Position numbers and translations under genes: made by a program | Notes under the pieces: generated by a model | Database searches by the model: none | What the model was told of the DNA's origin: nothing | Seen by the model: the letters and a program-made list of their open reading frames with translations, nothing else | Source of the DNA: an uncultured Clostridium sp. | GTDB taxonomy: Bacteria; Bacillota; Clostridia; Oscillospirales; Acutalibacteraceae | Direction: 5' to 3' | DNA: 64,000 nt | NCBI GenBank assembly: GCA_958422185.1 | Contig: CATZNW010000002.1 | Location: 57,294 to 121,293, forward strand | Part shown: positions 33,821-42,329 of the stretch, piece after piece | Position numbering within the stretch: the first letter of the stretch is position 1 | Layout: every line of letters starts with the position of its first letter

Positions 33821-34688
33821 TGCTTTTTTTCCACAGAGCGCAAAAATCCTTTATCGCGGGGGATAAGAATTTGCTTTTATGGCGGATGATATTAAGGCTC
33901 CTATTTATAACAGGACTCAATGGTATCTCACGGAGGGTGCCGTTTTTAATACGCTCCCCGGCAAGCATATAGGGCAGTATAGAGATTCCTATCCCTTTTT
34001 CCGCCGCATTTAAAAGCGCCTGTGTGCCGGTGCTTTCCACAACGGGCGATATGCTCAGCCCCGCAACGGCAAAATAAGCGTCTGTAATCTCACGCACAGC
34101 GCTGCCTTTTTCACGGGTCAAAAAAGGTTCTTCGGCAAGTTCGCCCGGTGTTACGCTCGGCGCTGACGTAAGCGGATGATCCGGCGCGGCAACCGCGCAA
34201 AGTCTGTCCGCCCCGAAAGGCTCGGCGATGATTTCCGGGCTCAGCGGCTGCTTCTCCGTAAATCCAAGATCAATTTCATTCGCCAGCACTTTTCTCTCTA
34301 TCTCGTCTGAATTTCCTATGATCGCTTTAACGGTGATTTCCGGTCTGATTTTTTTATATCTGTTTATAATGTCCGGCAAAAGCTTGGTCCCCGTGGTTAT
34401 GCTTGCGCCTATTCTGATCTCGCCGAGCGCGTCCGGATTTTTAACGCTTCTGTTCGCCTCGTCAAACAGGCCGCATATCTTAAGCGCGTAATCGTAAAGC
34501 CGTTTGCCGTTTTGAGTGGGGCAGATCTTTCTGCCGATCCTGTCAAACAGCTTTGTTCCGTAAAAATCCTCCAGTTCCTTTACGGCAAGGCTTACGGACG
34601 GCTGCGCTATCCTCAGTTCCTGCGCGGCCTTTGTTATTCCTCCGTTCTGAAATACGCTTACAAATATCTTTATGTGCCGGAGCGTCAT
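33816..34688 (-). CDS. LysR family transcriptional regulator
   Basis: A 290-residue LTTR: an N-terminal winged HTH (LRHIKIFVSVFQNGGITKAA then QELRIAQPSVSLAVKELEDF) and a two-lobe ligand-binding domain. The ATG at 34688 has AAAGG eight bases upstream; two earlier in-frame starts sit too close to that site. It is divergent from the chromate transporter pair, which it probably controls. Its effector is unknown. Confidence 0.92.
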   Translation of the reverse strand: MTLRHIKIFVSVFQNGGITKAAQELRIAQPSVSLAVKELEDFYGTKLFDRIGRKICPTQNGKRLYDYALKICGLFDEANRSVKNPDALGEIRIGASITTGTKLLPDIINRYKKIRPEITVKAIIGNSDEIERKVLANEIDLGFTEKQPLSPEIIAEPFGADRLCAVAAPDHPLTSAPSVTPGELAEEPFLTREKGSAVREITDAYFAVAGLSISPVVESTGTQALLNAAEKGIGISILPYMLAGERIKNGTLREIPLSPVINRSLNIIRHKSKFLSPAIKDFCALWKKSN

Positions 34689-34714
34689 CTTCATCACCTT
34701 TATATAATAAAATC

Positions 34715-34733
34715 ATTATGTAAATTATATAAT
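34715..34733. promoter_or_regulatory. Candidate LysR-type operator
   Basis: ATTAT at 34715-34719 and ATAAT at 34729-34733 give the T-N11-A style dyad, located between the LysR gene and the chromate transporter genes. A TATAAT box for the transporter lies further right at about 34766. Confidence 0.45.
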
Positions 34734-34797
34734 AATACTATTTTACTTATATTTCAAGAGGGCGTATAATATATCCGCAAAGAAAGGAAGTGTCCTC

Positions 34798-35397
34798 TTG
34801 AACGAAAAAGATACGAATAATGGAAAAAGGAATTTGCGAGCCGTTTTGCCTAAGCTGTTTTTTTCCACGCTTTACATAAGTGCGTTTACCTTTGGCGGCG
34901 GATATGTTATCGTTACTCTTTTTAAGAAGAAATTTGTTGACGAATATAAGTGGATAGATGAAAAGGAAATGCTGGATCTTGTGGCGATCGCTCAGTCCGC
35001 GCCGGGCGCGATAGCGGTAAACGGCGCAATCGTAACGGGCTATAAACTCGCCGGGCTGGTCGGCGCGGCGGTGGCGGCGTTCGCAACGATCATTCCTCCG
35101 TTTGTTGTTATATCCGTTATTTCTGTTTTTTATGAGGCGTTTAAGAGCAATATCGTCGTTGCAGCCATGCTTGCCGGTATGCAGGCAGGCGTCGGCGCTG
35201 TCATAGCAAGCGTGGTCTACGATATGGCGCTTGATATTTTTAAACAGAAAAGTGCGGGCTCGGTAATCATTATGGCGTGCGCTTTTGCCGCGTCCTGCAT
35301 CTTCAATGTAAATGTGGTGTATATCATTCTTGCATGCGCCGCCCTCGGCGTCATTAAAGCTCTTATCAACCGCAAAAAGGGGAGGGCGCAGAAATGA
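34798..35397 (+). CDS. Chromate transporter, first half-size subunit
   Basis: A 199-residue protein starting at TTG behind AGGAAG. The family motifs are LYISAFTFGGGYVIVTLFKKKFVDE shortened here as FTFGGGYVIVTLF, and AIAQSAPGAIAVNGAIVTGYK. It represents one domain of the CHR transporter; two half-size genes together make a functional unit in other Firmicutes. Known substrates include chromate or other anions. The stop overlaps the next gene by four bases. Confidence 0.9.
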   Translation: MNEKDTNNGKRNLRAVLPKLFFSTLYISAFTFGGGYVIVTLFKKKFVDEYKWIDEKEMLDLVAIAQSAPGAIAVNGAIVTGYKLAGLVGAAVAAFATIIPPFVVISVISVFYEAFKSNIVVAAMLAGMQAGVGAVIASVVYDMALDIFKQKSAGSVIIMACAFAASCIFNVNVVYIILACAALGVIKALINRKKGRAQK

Positions 35398-35966
35398 TCT
35401 ATCTTGAATTGTTTTTCAGTTTTCTGCAGATCGGTCTTTTGAGTTTCGGCGGCGGTTATGCCTCTCTGCCTCTTATTCAGGAGCAGGTCGTTTCAAAAAA
35501 TCAATGGCTCACAATGAGCGAGTTTACCGATCTTATTACGATCTCCCAAATGACGCCCGGGCCTATCGCCGTAAATTCCGCCACTTTCGTCGGCACCAAG
35601 ATAGCCGGAATAGGCGGCGCGCTCTGCGCAACTGCCGGATGTATCCTGCCAAGCTGCATTATCGTAGCGATTCTTGCGAAACTCTATTTTAAGTACAGGG
35701 ATCTGACGGTGATGAGCGATGTGCTTTCCGCTCTGCGCCCGGCCGTGGTGGCAATGATTGCTGCGGCCGGCGTTTCCGTACTTGTTTCCGCCTTCTGGGG
35801 CGAAGGCGCCGTCAGCCTTGCCTCCACAAAATGGGTGCTTGTTGCCGCTTTTGCCGTGTGCTTTGTCCTGCTGCGCAAAACAAAGCTCAATCCCGTACGG
35901 GTTATGGTCATAGCCGGCGTTATTAATACGGCGTATACCCTTATCTCAAATGCTGTTTTGCAATGA
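35394..35966 (+). CDS. Chromate transporter, second half-size subunit
   Basis: A 190-residue homologue of its neighbour: LSFGGGYASLPLIQEQVV, ITISQMTPGPIAVNSATFVG and several membrane helices. As the second half of a split CHR pair it is expected to insert with opposite orientation. It is translationally coupled to the first subunit. Confidence 0.9.
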   Translation: MIYLELFFSFLQIGLLSFGGGYASLPLIQEQVVSKNQWLTMSEFTDLITISQMTPGPIAVNSATFVGTKIAGIGGALCATAGCILPSCIIVAILAKLYFKYRDLTVMSDVLSALRPAVVAMIAAAGVSVLVSAFWGEGAVSLASTKWVLVAAFAVCFVLLRKTKLNPVRVMVIAGVINTAYTLISNAVLQ

Positions 35967-35981
35967 TTATAATTGATTATC

Positions 35982-36018
35982 AAAAAAAGAGCCTCTCTTT
36001 TTCAGGAAAGAGAGGCTC
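35982..36018 (-). terminator. Terminator of the M18 peptidase operon
   Basis: GAGCCTCTCTTT at 35989-36000 pairs with AAAGAGAGGCTC at 36007-36018. The A tract at 35982-35988 gives a T tract on the minus strand. Confidence 0.88.
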
Positions 36019-36035
36019 GCTTTCATTTTATAACG

Positions 36036-37439
36036 TTATTTTGTAAAGAAAGTCAGGAACGCTTTGTATGCCATATAAACATCTATCTTGCTGACCACCT
36101 CATACGGCGCATGCATGGAAAGCACAGGGACGCCGATATCGATCGTGTCAACGTCAAGATTTGCAACGTACATCGCAACGGTGCCGCCGCCGCCGGCGTC
36201 TACCTTGCCGAGTTCGCCGCTCTGCCATAAAACGCCGGTGTTTTCAAGCAGCGCCTTTACCCAGCTGACAAATTCCGCAGAAGCGTCATTCGTTTCGCTT
36301 TTGCCGCGGCTGCCGGTAAACTTGGTTACGCAAACGCCGTTGTTGATAAGGCTTGAATTGTTCTTTTCATAAGCGGACGCCCATGTGGGATCAAACGCAG
36401 CGTTTACATCCGCTGACAGGCATTTGCTGTGGCGCAGCACATCCCTGCCCTCACAGCCCTCAAGGCGGGCAAGATCCTCAATAAAGTATTTAAGATAACT
36501 TGAATTCAGGCCGGTGTTGCCAACGCTGCCGATCTCTTCTTTATCCGTAAGCACGGTAATGGCGGTATATTCGGGAGCTTTGTCGATCTCCGTGACAGCT
36601 TCAAAAGCGGGGTATGCGCACACCCTGTCGTCATGGCCGTAGCCGCCGATCATGCTTCTGTCAAACCCAATGTCGTCAACGGTGAACGCGGGCACGAGCT
36701 CCAGTTCGGCGGAAAGGAAATCACGCTCAACAATGCCGTATTTTTCATAGAGAATGTTCAGAATGTTGAGCTTTATCTTTTCGCTTTCCTCATCGTCTTT
36801 AAACGGACGCGAACCGATAAGCACGTTCATTTCCTCGCCCTTGATAAGTTCGTTCGGCTTCCTGGTGTACTGCTCAACAGCAAGGTGCGGCAGAATATCG
36901 GTTATGCAGAATTTCGGTTCGCCGGGGATCTCTCCCAGCTTTATATCAACATAGGAGCCGTCGTTCTTGCATATCCTTCCGTGCAGAGAAAGCGGAATGG
37001 CGCTCCACTGGTATTTTTTTATGCCGCCGTAATAATGCGTTTTGAAGAAAGCCAGAGAGCCGTCCTCATAAACCGGGCACTGTTTCAGATCAACTCTTGG
37101 CGAATCGATGTGCGCCGCAACGATACGAACGCCCTCTTTTACAGGCCTTTTGCCTTTTACGCAAAGAATGATTGCTTTGCCTCTGTTTGAAACGTAGACT
37201 TTCTGACCGGGAGCGAGCGGCGCGCCAAATTCATCAAACTTTGAAAATCCAGCGGCGTTTGCAGCTTCCTCCGCCCATGCGGCAACCTCGCGCTCCGTTT
37301 TGTTGTGAAAAAGGAAACCCTTGTAGCCTTCGCAGAATGTGTCGCAAAGACGGATCTCTTCTTCACTCATAACGTCAATTCCGTTTTGCTTGTTGTTAAA
37401 AAGCAGCTTTTTCAGTTCTTTTGCACTTTTTTCACTCAT
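36036..37439 (-). CDS. M18 family aminopeptidase
   Basis: A 467-residue metallopeptidase of the aspartyl aminopeptidase family: IVAAHIDSPRVDLK (first metal His), IGGYGHDDRVCAYPAFEA, LTDKEEIGSVGNTGL and the final metal ligand in PVLSMHAPYEVV. It trims N-terminal residues of cytosolic peptides. It is last in the minus-strand operon and overlaps the Sua5-CoaE gene by four bases. Confidence 0.94.
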   Translation of the reverse strand: MSEKSAKELKKLLFNNKQNGIDVMSEEEIRLCDTFCEGYKGFLFHNKTEREVAAWAEEAANAAGFSKFDEFGAPLAPGQKVYVSNRGKAIILCVKGKRPVKEGVRIVAAHIDSPRVDLKQCPVYEDGSLAFFKTHYYGGIKKYQWSAIPLSLHGRICKNDGSYVDIKLGEIPGEPKFCITDILPHLAVEQYTRKPNELIKGEEMNVLIGSRPFKDDEESEKIKLNILNILYEKYGIVERDFLSAELELVPAFTVDDIGFDRSMIGGYGHDDRVCAYPAFEAVTEIDKAPEYTAITVLTDKEEIGSVGNTGLNSSYLKYFIEDLARLEGCEGRDVLRHSKCLSADVNAAFDPTWASAYEKNNSSLINNGVCVTKFTGSRGKSETNDASAEFVSWVKALLENTGVLWQSGELGKVDAGGGGTVAMYVANLDVDTIDIGVPVLSMHAPYEVVSKIDVYMAYKAFLTFFTK

Positions 37440-39004
37440 AATGATTCCTCCCTGAATAAATTGAGCTGTGAAATGATATCTCTGCCGTCATTTATAACGG
37501 TAAAATCCGAATTTTCCTTAAAAAATTCCTCGCTGCGCTGGGACTTCATCCTTTGCAGCGCCTGCTCTTCCGTTATGCCGTCGCGTTTCATTATTCTTTT
37601 CAGGCGTATATCTTCCGGTGCGGTCACGCTGAGCACCCTGGCGCAAAGTCTTTCCCCACCGCTCTCAAATAACTGCGGCGCGTCCAGCACGCAAGGGAAT
37701 TTTGAATTGCTCTCGCACATTTCAAGTATTCTCGGGTGCATAATTTTATTCAGCTTTTCAAGCAGTTCTTTGTTTCCGAAAACTCTGTTCGCAAGCAGCT
37801 TTCTGTTCAGTATGCCGTCCTTAACGGTATCTTCCCCGAAATGTTCCGCAATAAGCGGCAGTATCGGTGATCCGTTTTGGGTTAATCTGCGTGAATAATG
37901 ATCCGCGTCAACAATATTATATCCCATATCGCTCAGTTTTTTTGCTACGTAGCTTTTTCCGGCTCCCGTCTGCCCCGTCAGGCCTATAAGAAACGGCCTT
38001 TCAAGGTCTATAACACAGAATGCCGCCGCGCGGATAAGGCGGTTGTAAACCGCAAGCCCAACGCCGGAAAGTCGGGGGTTTCGGGCGTATACCTTTTTTG
38101 CTCCCAGTTCGTCAAGCTTTCGCAACGCGTCAAACAGTGCGTGGGACTGGCTCAGGTCATCGCCCTCCCTGCCGAATGTAACTTTCGGTATCGTGATTTG
38201 ATCGCCCTCATAGCAAAGGGCAAAGGCGCCGTCCTGCGCGTTTACGAAACTTTCGTATTTTTCCTTTTGCGCGTTTACTATTATTATTTTCGCTTTGGGA
38301 GCGTAATGCTTGTATTTCATACCCGGGGACGCCGCTGTTTCGCCGTCTGCCATGCCTTCTGTAACAGCGCGCGCAATATCCACACGGCCTATTACCTCGC
38401 TCAGCATTTCCCGCGTAATCGCTCCGGGACGCAGGATAGTCGGGATCTCGCCAGCAAGGGTCAATACGGTGGATTCGATTCCGAACTCGCTGCTGCCGCC
38501 GTCTATAACGGCGTCTATCCTGCCGCGCAGGTCTTCAATAACGTATTTTGCGTTCGTAGGGCTCGGCAGTCCGCTTGTGTTGGCGCTCGGCGCCGCTACC
38601 GGCACGCCTGCCGCTTTGATAAACGCCCTCGCAACAGGATTCTGCGGCATTCTTATGCCAACCGTATCCAGGCCGCCGCTCACAACTTTGCCTATCTTGC
38701 CGCTCTTCGGCAGGATTATGGTAAGCGGGCCGGGGAAGAACGCATCCATAAGTGCCCTTGCCGTCGGCGTAACTTCTTTCACGAGCGGCAGAATGTCCTC
38801 TTTCTCCGCAATGTGAACAATCAGCGGGTTATCGCTCGGTCTGCCCTTTGCCTCATATATCTTAGAAACGGCTTCGTCGCTCAGCGCATTCGCGCCCAGT
38901 CCGTACACCGTTTCGGTAGGAAAGGCAACAAGTCCGCCGCGGCGTATGATCCCGCCCGCAGCCGCAATGTTTTCACTTGTAGGTTTAAAGATCTTCGTTT
39001 CCAT
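37436..39004 (-). CDS. Fusion of threonylcarbamoyl-AMP synthase (Sua5) and dephospho-CoA kinase (CoaE)
   Basis: A 522-residue protein joining two enzymes. Residues ~8-195 are the YrdC/TsaC fold (GGLVAFPTETVYGLGANA, KGRPSDNPLIVHI, GIRMPQNPVARAF, AAPSANTSGLPSPT, STVLTL). Residues ~225-330 are the Sua5 C-terminal domain (ASPGMKYKHYAPKA). Residues 338-522 are dephospho-CoA kinase with P-loop GLTGQTGAGKS (341-351), VDADHYSRRLT, and DAPQLFESG. Sua5 makes the precursor for t6A in tRNA; CoaE does the last step of CoA synthesis. No stop or frameshift separates the parts, and both keep their key motifs. The operon is DUF951-murI-prfA-this-M18. Confidence 0.92.
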   Translation of the reverse strand: METKIFKPTSENIAAAGGIIRRGGLVAFPTETVYGLGANALSDEAVSKIYEAKGRPSDNPLIVHIAEKEDILPLVKEVTPTARALMDAFFPGPLTIILPKSGKIGKVVSGGLDTVGIRMPQNPVARAFIKAAGVPVAAPSANTSGLPSPTNAKYVIEDLRGRIDAVIDGGSSEFGIESTVLTLAGEIPTILRPGAITREMLSEVIGRVDIARAVTEGMADGETAASPGMKYKHYAPKAKIIIVNAQKEKYESFVNAQDGAFALCYEGDQITIPKVTFGREGDDLSQSHALFDALRKLDELGAKKVYARNPRLSGVGLAVYNRLIRAAAFCVIDLERPFLIGLTGQTGAGKSYVAKKLSDMGYNIVDADHYSRRLTQNGSPILPLIAEHFGEDTVKDGILNRKLLANRVFGNKELLEKLNKIMHPRILEMCESNSKFPCVLDAPQLFESGGERLCARVLSVTAPEDIRLKRIMKRDGITEEQALQRMKSQRSEEFFKENSDFTVINDGRDIISQLNLFREESL

Positions 39005-39039
39005 TTATATGCCCTCAGTTTTTATTGTTCCGGGCTGAA

Positions 39040-40119
39040 TCAGATCTCCTCGGCACCGGCTTTCAGTTTTTCGGCGGTGTCCGCCGTAATAAGCGCGTCT
39101 ATCAGTTCGTCAAGGTCGCCGTTTAAGATCTGCTCAAGCTTGTAGAGCGTAAGCCCTATGCGGTGGTCCGTTACCCTGCCCTGTGGATAGTTGTATGTTC
39201 TGATCCTTTCTGACCGGTCTCCGGTTCCTACCTGTGCTTTCCGCTCACCGGCTATCTCCGCGTCGTGCTTTGCCTTTTCCATATCATAAAGGCGGGAACG
39301 TAAAACTTTAAGCGCTTTTTCCTTGTTCTTGTGCTGGCTTCGTTCGTCCTGGCACTCAACCACTGTGCCGGTGGGAATATGTGTTATCCTGATAGCGGAA
39401 GAGGTCTTGTTTATGTGCTGGCCGCCCGCGCCGCTGGAGCGGAAGGTGTCTATCTGCAGATCTTTTTCGTTCAGCTCAAAATCCACTTCTTCCGCCTCCG
39501 GCAAAACGGCAACGGTAACGGTTGAGGTGTGTATGCGTCCCTGGCTCTCTGTTTCGGGCACGCGCTGCACTCTGTGCACGCCGCTCTCAAACTTAAAGCG
39601 GCTGTATGCCCCGTCTCCGTCTATTGAAAAGCTTATCTCCTTGTAGCCGCCGAGCCCTGTTTCATTTGCGTTCATGATCTCGGTTTTAAAGCCCTTTGTT
39701 TCCGCATACATGGAATACATCCTGAAGAGGACACCGGCAAAAAGCGCGCTCTCCTCGCCGCCGGCGCCGCCGCGTATCTCAATAATAACGTTTTTATCGT
39801 CGTTAGGGTCGCGCGGCAGCAGTAAAACTTTTAATTCTTCTTTTATCTTTTCTTCCTTTTTTTTGCTCTCCTCAAGTTCTTCCTTTGCCATTGCGGCAAG
39901 CTCTTCGTCCGCCTCCGGATCATCCAGCATCTCGCGGCTGTCCTCGCAGCTTTTAAGCACTTTTTTGTATTCCCTGAATTTTTCAACAACGGGCGTAAGG
40001 TGCTTCAATTCCTTCATAAGCGCTGTGTATTTCTGCATATCGGAAACAACTTCCGGCGTGCAGACAAGTTTGTTTATTTCGTCAAATCTTTTCTCGACTT
40101 CCGTCAGCTTTTCAAACAT
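39040..40119 (-). CDS. prfA: Peptide chain release factor 1
   Basis: A 359-residue class I release factor with the GGQ loop RSSGAGGQHINKTSSAIRI (~residues 225-243), a coiled N-terminal domain and the GVHRVQRVPETESQGRIHTS segment typical of RF1. It releases peptides at UAA/UAG. It lies 13 bases after murI and 35 bases before the Sua5-CoaE gene. Confidence 0.95.
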   Translation of the reverse strand: MFEKLTEVEKRFDEINKLVCTPEVVSDMQKYTALMKELKHLTPVVEKFREYKKVLKSCEDSREMLDDPEADEELAAMAKEELEESKKKEEKIKEELKVLLLPRDPNDDKNVIIEIRGGAGGEESALFAGVLFRMYSMYAETKGFKTEIMNANETGLGGYKEISFSIDGDGAYSRFKFESGVHRVQRVPETESQGRIHTSTVTVAVLPEAEEVDFELNEKDLQIDTFRSSGAGGQHINKTSSAIRITHIPTGTVVECQDERSQHKNKEKALKVLRSRLYDMEKAKHDAEIAGERKAQVGTGDRSERIRTYNYPQGRVTDHRIGLTLYKLEQILNGDLDELIDALITADTAEKLKAGAEEI

Positions 40120-40132
40120 AAATTACCTCTGA

Positions 40133-40903
40133 TTATCTTTTTAATAGACTGTAAAACCGGGCGGTCTTTTCTTTTCTTATCTCTTCGTTTTCTGCTGAAT
40201 CAATAAATTCTATGTTTCCTGCCGTGCCGCCGTCGTTTAAAATATCGTTTTTTTGCAGCAGGTATTTGAGCCGCTTTGCTATTCCCGGCGCGCCGTCAAA
40301 AAAATGAACATCGCCCAGAACCGCCGTTATCTCATTTTTAGCAAGAGGATAATGCGTGCAGCCAAGCACAACATTCTGCACCTTGCCCCTGTATGGCGCA
40401 AGGGCCTTTTTCAGATGATCAAGCACCTCTTCTTCATTGCCCTTTTCAATCAGATCCGCAAGGCCGGGGCAGGAATGAATACTTGTTTTGTGATCGTAAT
40501 AAGAATAATAAAGGCGGCGGAATTTTTCGCTCTTGATCGTGCCTTTCGTTGCCATGATCAGCGTTGCGCCTTTTGGATTTTCATCGTGAACCACTTTGTA
40601 TGCAGGTTCTATGGCAGCGACGGGAATCCCGGGAAACCGGGCGCGCAGGCTCTTTGCCGCCTTTGCGGAGGCGGTGTTGCAGGCTATAACGATCGCCTTG
40701 CAGTGCTTTTCCTTTATCAGAAAACGGGTGATCTCCGCCGAGCGCGCGATTATTTCGCCGTCGCTCTTATCGCCGTAGGGATTGTTTTTTGAATCACTGA
40801 AAAAAACATAATTTTCACTGGGCAAAAGGCGCAGTGCTTCTTTAAGAACCGTAACGCCTCCGATGCCGGAATCAAAAAATCCAACCGGGTCATATGAACT
40901 CAA
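40133..40903 (-). CDS. murI: Glutamate racemase
   Basis: A 256-residue racemase with both catalytic cysteines in context: VIACNTASAKAAKSL and VVLGCTHYPLAKNEI, plus GFFDSGIGGVTVLKEAL at the N-terminus. It supplies D-glutamate for peptidoglycan. The start appears to be TTG at 40903, behind AAAGGATG and overlapping the DUF951 stop (TTGA). Confidence 0.93.
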   Translation of the reverse strand: MSSYDPVGFFDSGIGGVTVLKEALRLLPSENYVFFSDSKNNPYGDKSDGEIIARSAEITRFLIKEKHCKAIVIACNTASAKAAKSLRARFPGIPVAAIEPAYKVVHDENPKGATLIMATKGTIKSEKFRRLYYSYYDHKTSIHSCPGLADLIEKGNEEEVLDHLKKALAPYRGKVQNVVLGCTHYPLAKNEITAVLGDVHFFDGAPGIAKRLKYLLQKNDILNDGGTAGNIEFIDSAENEEIRKEKTARFYSLLKR

Positions 40904-41085
40904 AGCGTTTCATCCTTTTTCTTTTTTATGCTTTTAAGCGCCTTTATGCGCGGCACCATTACCTCTCGTCCGCATCCGGCGCATTTCAGTTTAAAATCAA
41001 CGCCTACCCTTACGATCTCAAACTCCCGGCTGCCGCAGGGGTGCGGCTTTTTCATTATAACTGTATCGCCAACATTGTAATCCAA
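40900..41085 (-). CDS. DUF951 family protein
   Basis: A 61-residue protein with the family pattern YNVGDTVIMKKPHPCGSREF and FKLKCAGCGREVMVPRIKAL; three or four cysteines suggest a small metal-binding fold. It is widespread in Firmicutes with no assigned role, often near ychF or parB; here it heads the murI-prfA operon. Confidence 0.9.
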   Translation of the reverse strand: MDYNVGDTVIMKKPHPCGSREFEIVRVGVDFKLKCAGCGREVMVPRIKALKSIKKKKDETL

Positions 41086-41310
41086 AAAATCACCCGCAAC
41101 GCGCTTTTTTGCGCTTCTGAACTTTATTAATAAAGTATTTTAGCACATATTTATTCTATTTACAACATAATCGCCGTTAAATTTGCATACATTTAAAACA
41201 GACAATATTAAGGCGCATTAAATCAAGATCCGCCCTGCGAACAGCATATGAAAACACGGAGAATAGCGGAGCAGGCAGTAAAAACGCGCCGTTTAAAGAG
41301 AGTGAATGTT

Positions 41311-42222
41311 ATGAAATTCTATCCGGAAGGGCAAAATACGCAGCTTATGCGCACTTTTGATACGCTGGAGGACGTTAAGATCGCTATGATGAACGGAAAC
41401 GTAATCGAATCCAGGGTCCTTATGTGCGACAGCGAACATAACCTGCATGTTGATCTTGGTATAATAAAGGGAGTGATCCCCCGGGAGGAGGGCGCCATCG
41501 GGATAGATGACGGCTCTACCCGCGATATTGCCCTCATCTCAAAGGTAAACAAACCGGTGTGCTTTATCATTTTAGGCTTTCAGCGTGACGACCGCGGCAA
41601 TATAAGCGCCATATTGTCACGTAAGGCCGTGCAGCTCGGCTGCAAAAAGAATTTTATAGATCATCTTGTGGAGGGCGATATTATAGACGCGCGCGTTACC
41701 CATCTTGAAAAATTCGGTGCGTTTATTGATATCGGCGCCGGCATAAATGCGCTGATCCCTATTGACATGCTTTCCGTTTCACGCATAAATCATCCGCGGG
41801 AAAGAGTGTATGAGGGAGAGTGCATAAAGGTGGTTCTTCGCAAGCGCGAGCCGCACAAGCTTACGTTCTCGCTTAAAGAGCTGCTGGGCACCTGGAGCGA
41901 AAACGCAATGATGTTTGAGCCGGGAGAGACTGTAACGGGCACTGTACGAAGCATAGAAACATACGGTGTTTTCGTTGAGCTGATGCCGAATCTGGCAGGG
42001 CTGGCAGAGCCGTGTGATTACCTTTTTGAGGGGCAGCGCGTGGCGGTCTATATAAAATCCGTTCTGCCGGATAAAATGAAGATCAAACTCGTTATAGTGG
42101 AGGCGTTTGAGGAGGCGGATATGGCACAGGAACTTACATATTTTGTGAATTCGGAACATATAGACCGCTTTGATTACTCGCCGCCCGGCGCGCCAAAGGT
42201 CATCTCCACTGTGTTTGATTAA
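41311..42222 (+). CDS. S1 RNA-binding domain protein
   Basis: A 303-residue protein. An N-terminal S1-like domain (VLMCDSEHNLHVDLGIIKGV then IPREEGAIG, residues ~30-75), a central S1 domain (GDIIDARVTHLEKFGAFIDI then GAGINALIPIDMLS, ~115-180) and a third S1-like unit (GETVTGTVRSIETYGVFVEL, ~208-265). It resembles ribosomal protein S1-like proteins of Clostridia and probably binds mRNA or ribosomes. I take the ATG at 41311, giving MKFYPEGQ; an in-frame ATG at 41248 has no ribosome site. Confidence 0.85.
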   Translation: MKFYPEGQNTQLMRTFDTLEDVKIAMMNGNVIESRVLMCDSEHNLHVDLGIIKGVIPREEGAIGIDDGSTRDIALISKVNKPVCFIILGFQRDDRGNISAILSRKAVQLGCKKNFIDHLVEGDIIDARVTHLEKFGAFIDIGAGINALIPIDMLSVSRINHPRERVYEGECIKVVLRKREPHKLTFSLKELLGTWSENAMMFEPGETVTGTVRSIETYGVFVELMPNLAGLAEPCDYLFEGQRVAVYIKSVLPDKMKIKLVIVEAFEEADMAQELTYFVNSEHIDRFDYSPPGAPKVISTVFD

Positions 42223-42280
42223 ACGCCGGTCTTTTACGCTTAAAACTCCATTTTTTATTTGCTGAAACGCGGCTGCAGAA

Positions 42281-42320
42281 AACCCGCCTGACCGTTATGA
42301 CTGTCAGGCGGGCTTTTTTG
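42281..42320. terminator. Terminator between the S1-domain and YfhO-like genes
   Basis: CCCGCCTGAC at 42283-42292 pairs with GTCAGGCGGG at 42303-42312, followed by CTTTTTT on the plus strand; it separates convergent genes. Confidence 0.9.
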
Positions 42321-42329
42321 CGGATTTAT

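Noticed and set aside
37898..39145. Long plus-strand open frame (415 codons) opposite the Sua5-CoaE gene
   Set aside because: Antisense shadow of a gene with intact motifs; its predicted sequence is low-complexity and rich in Arg, Cys and Tyr.
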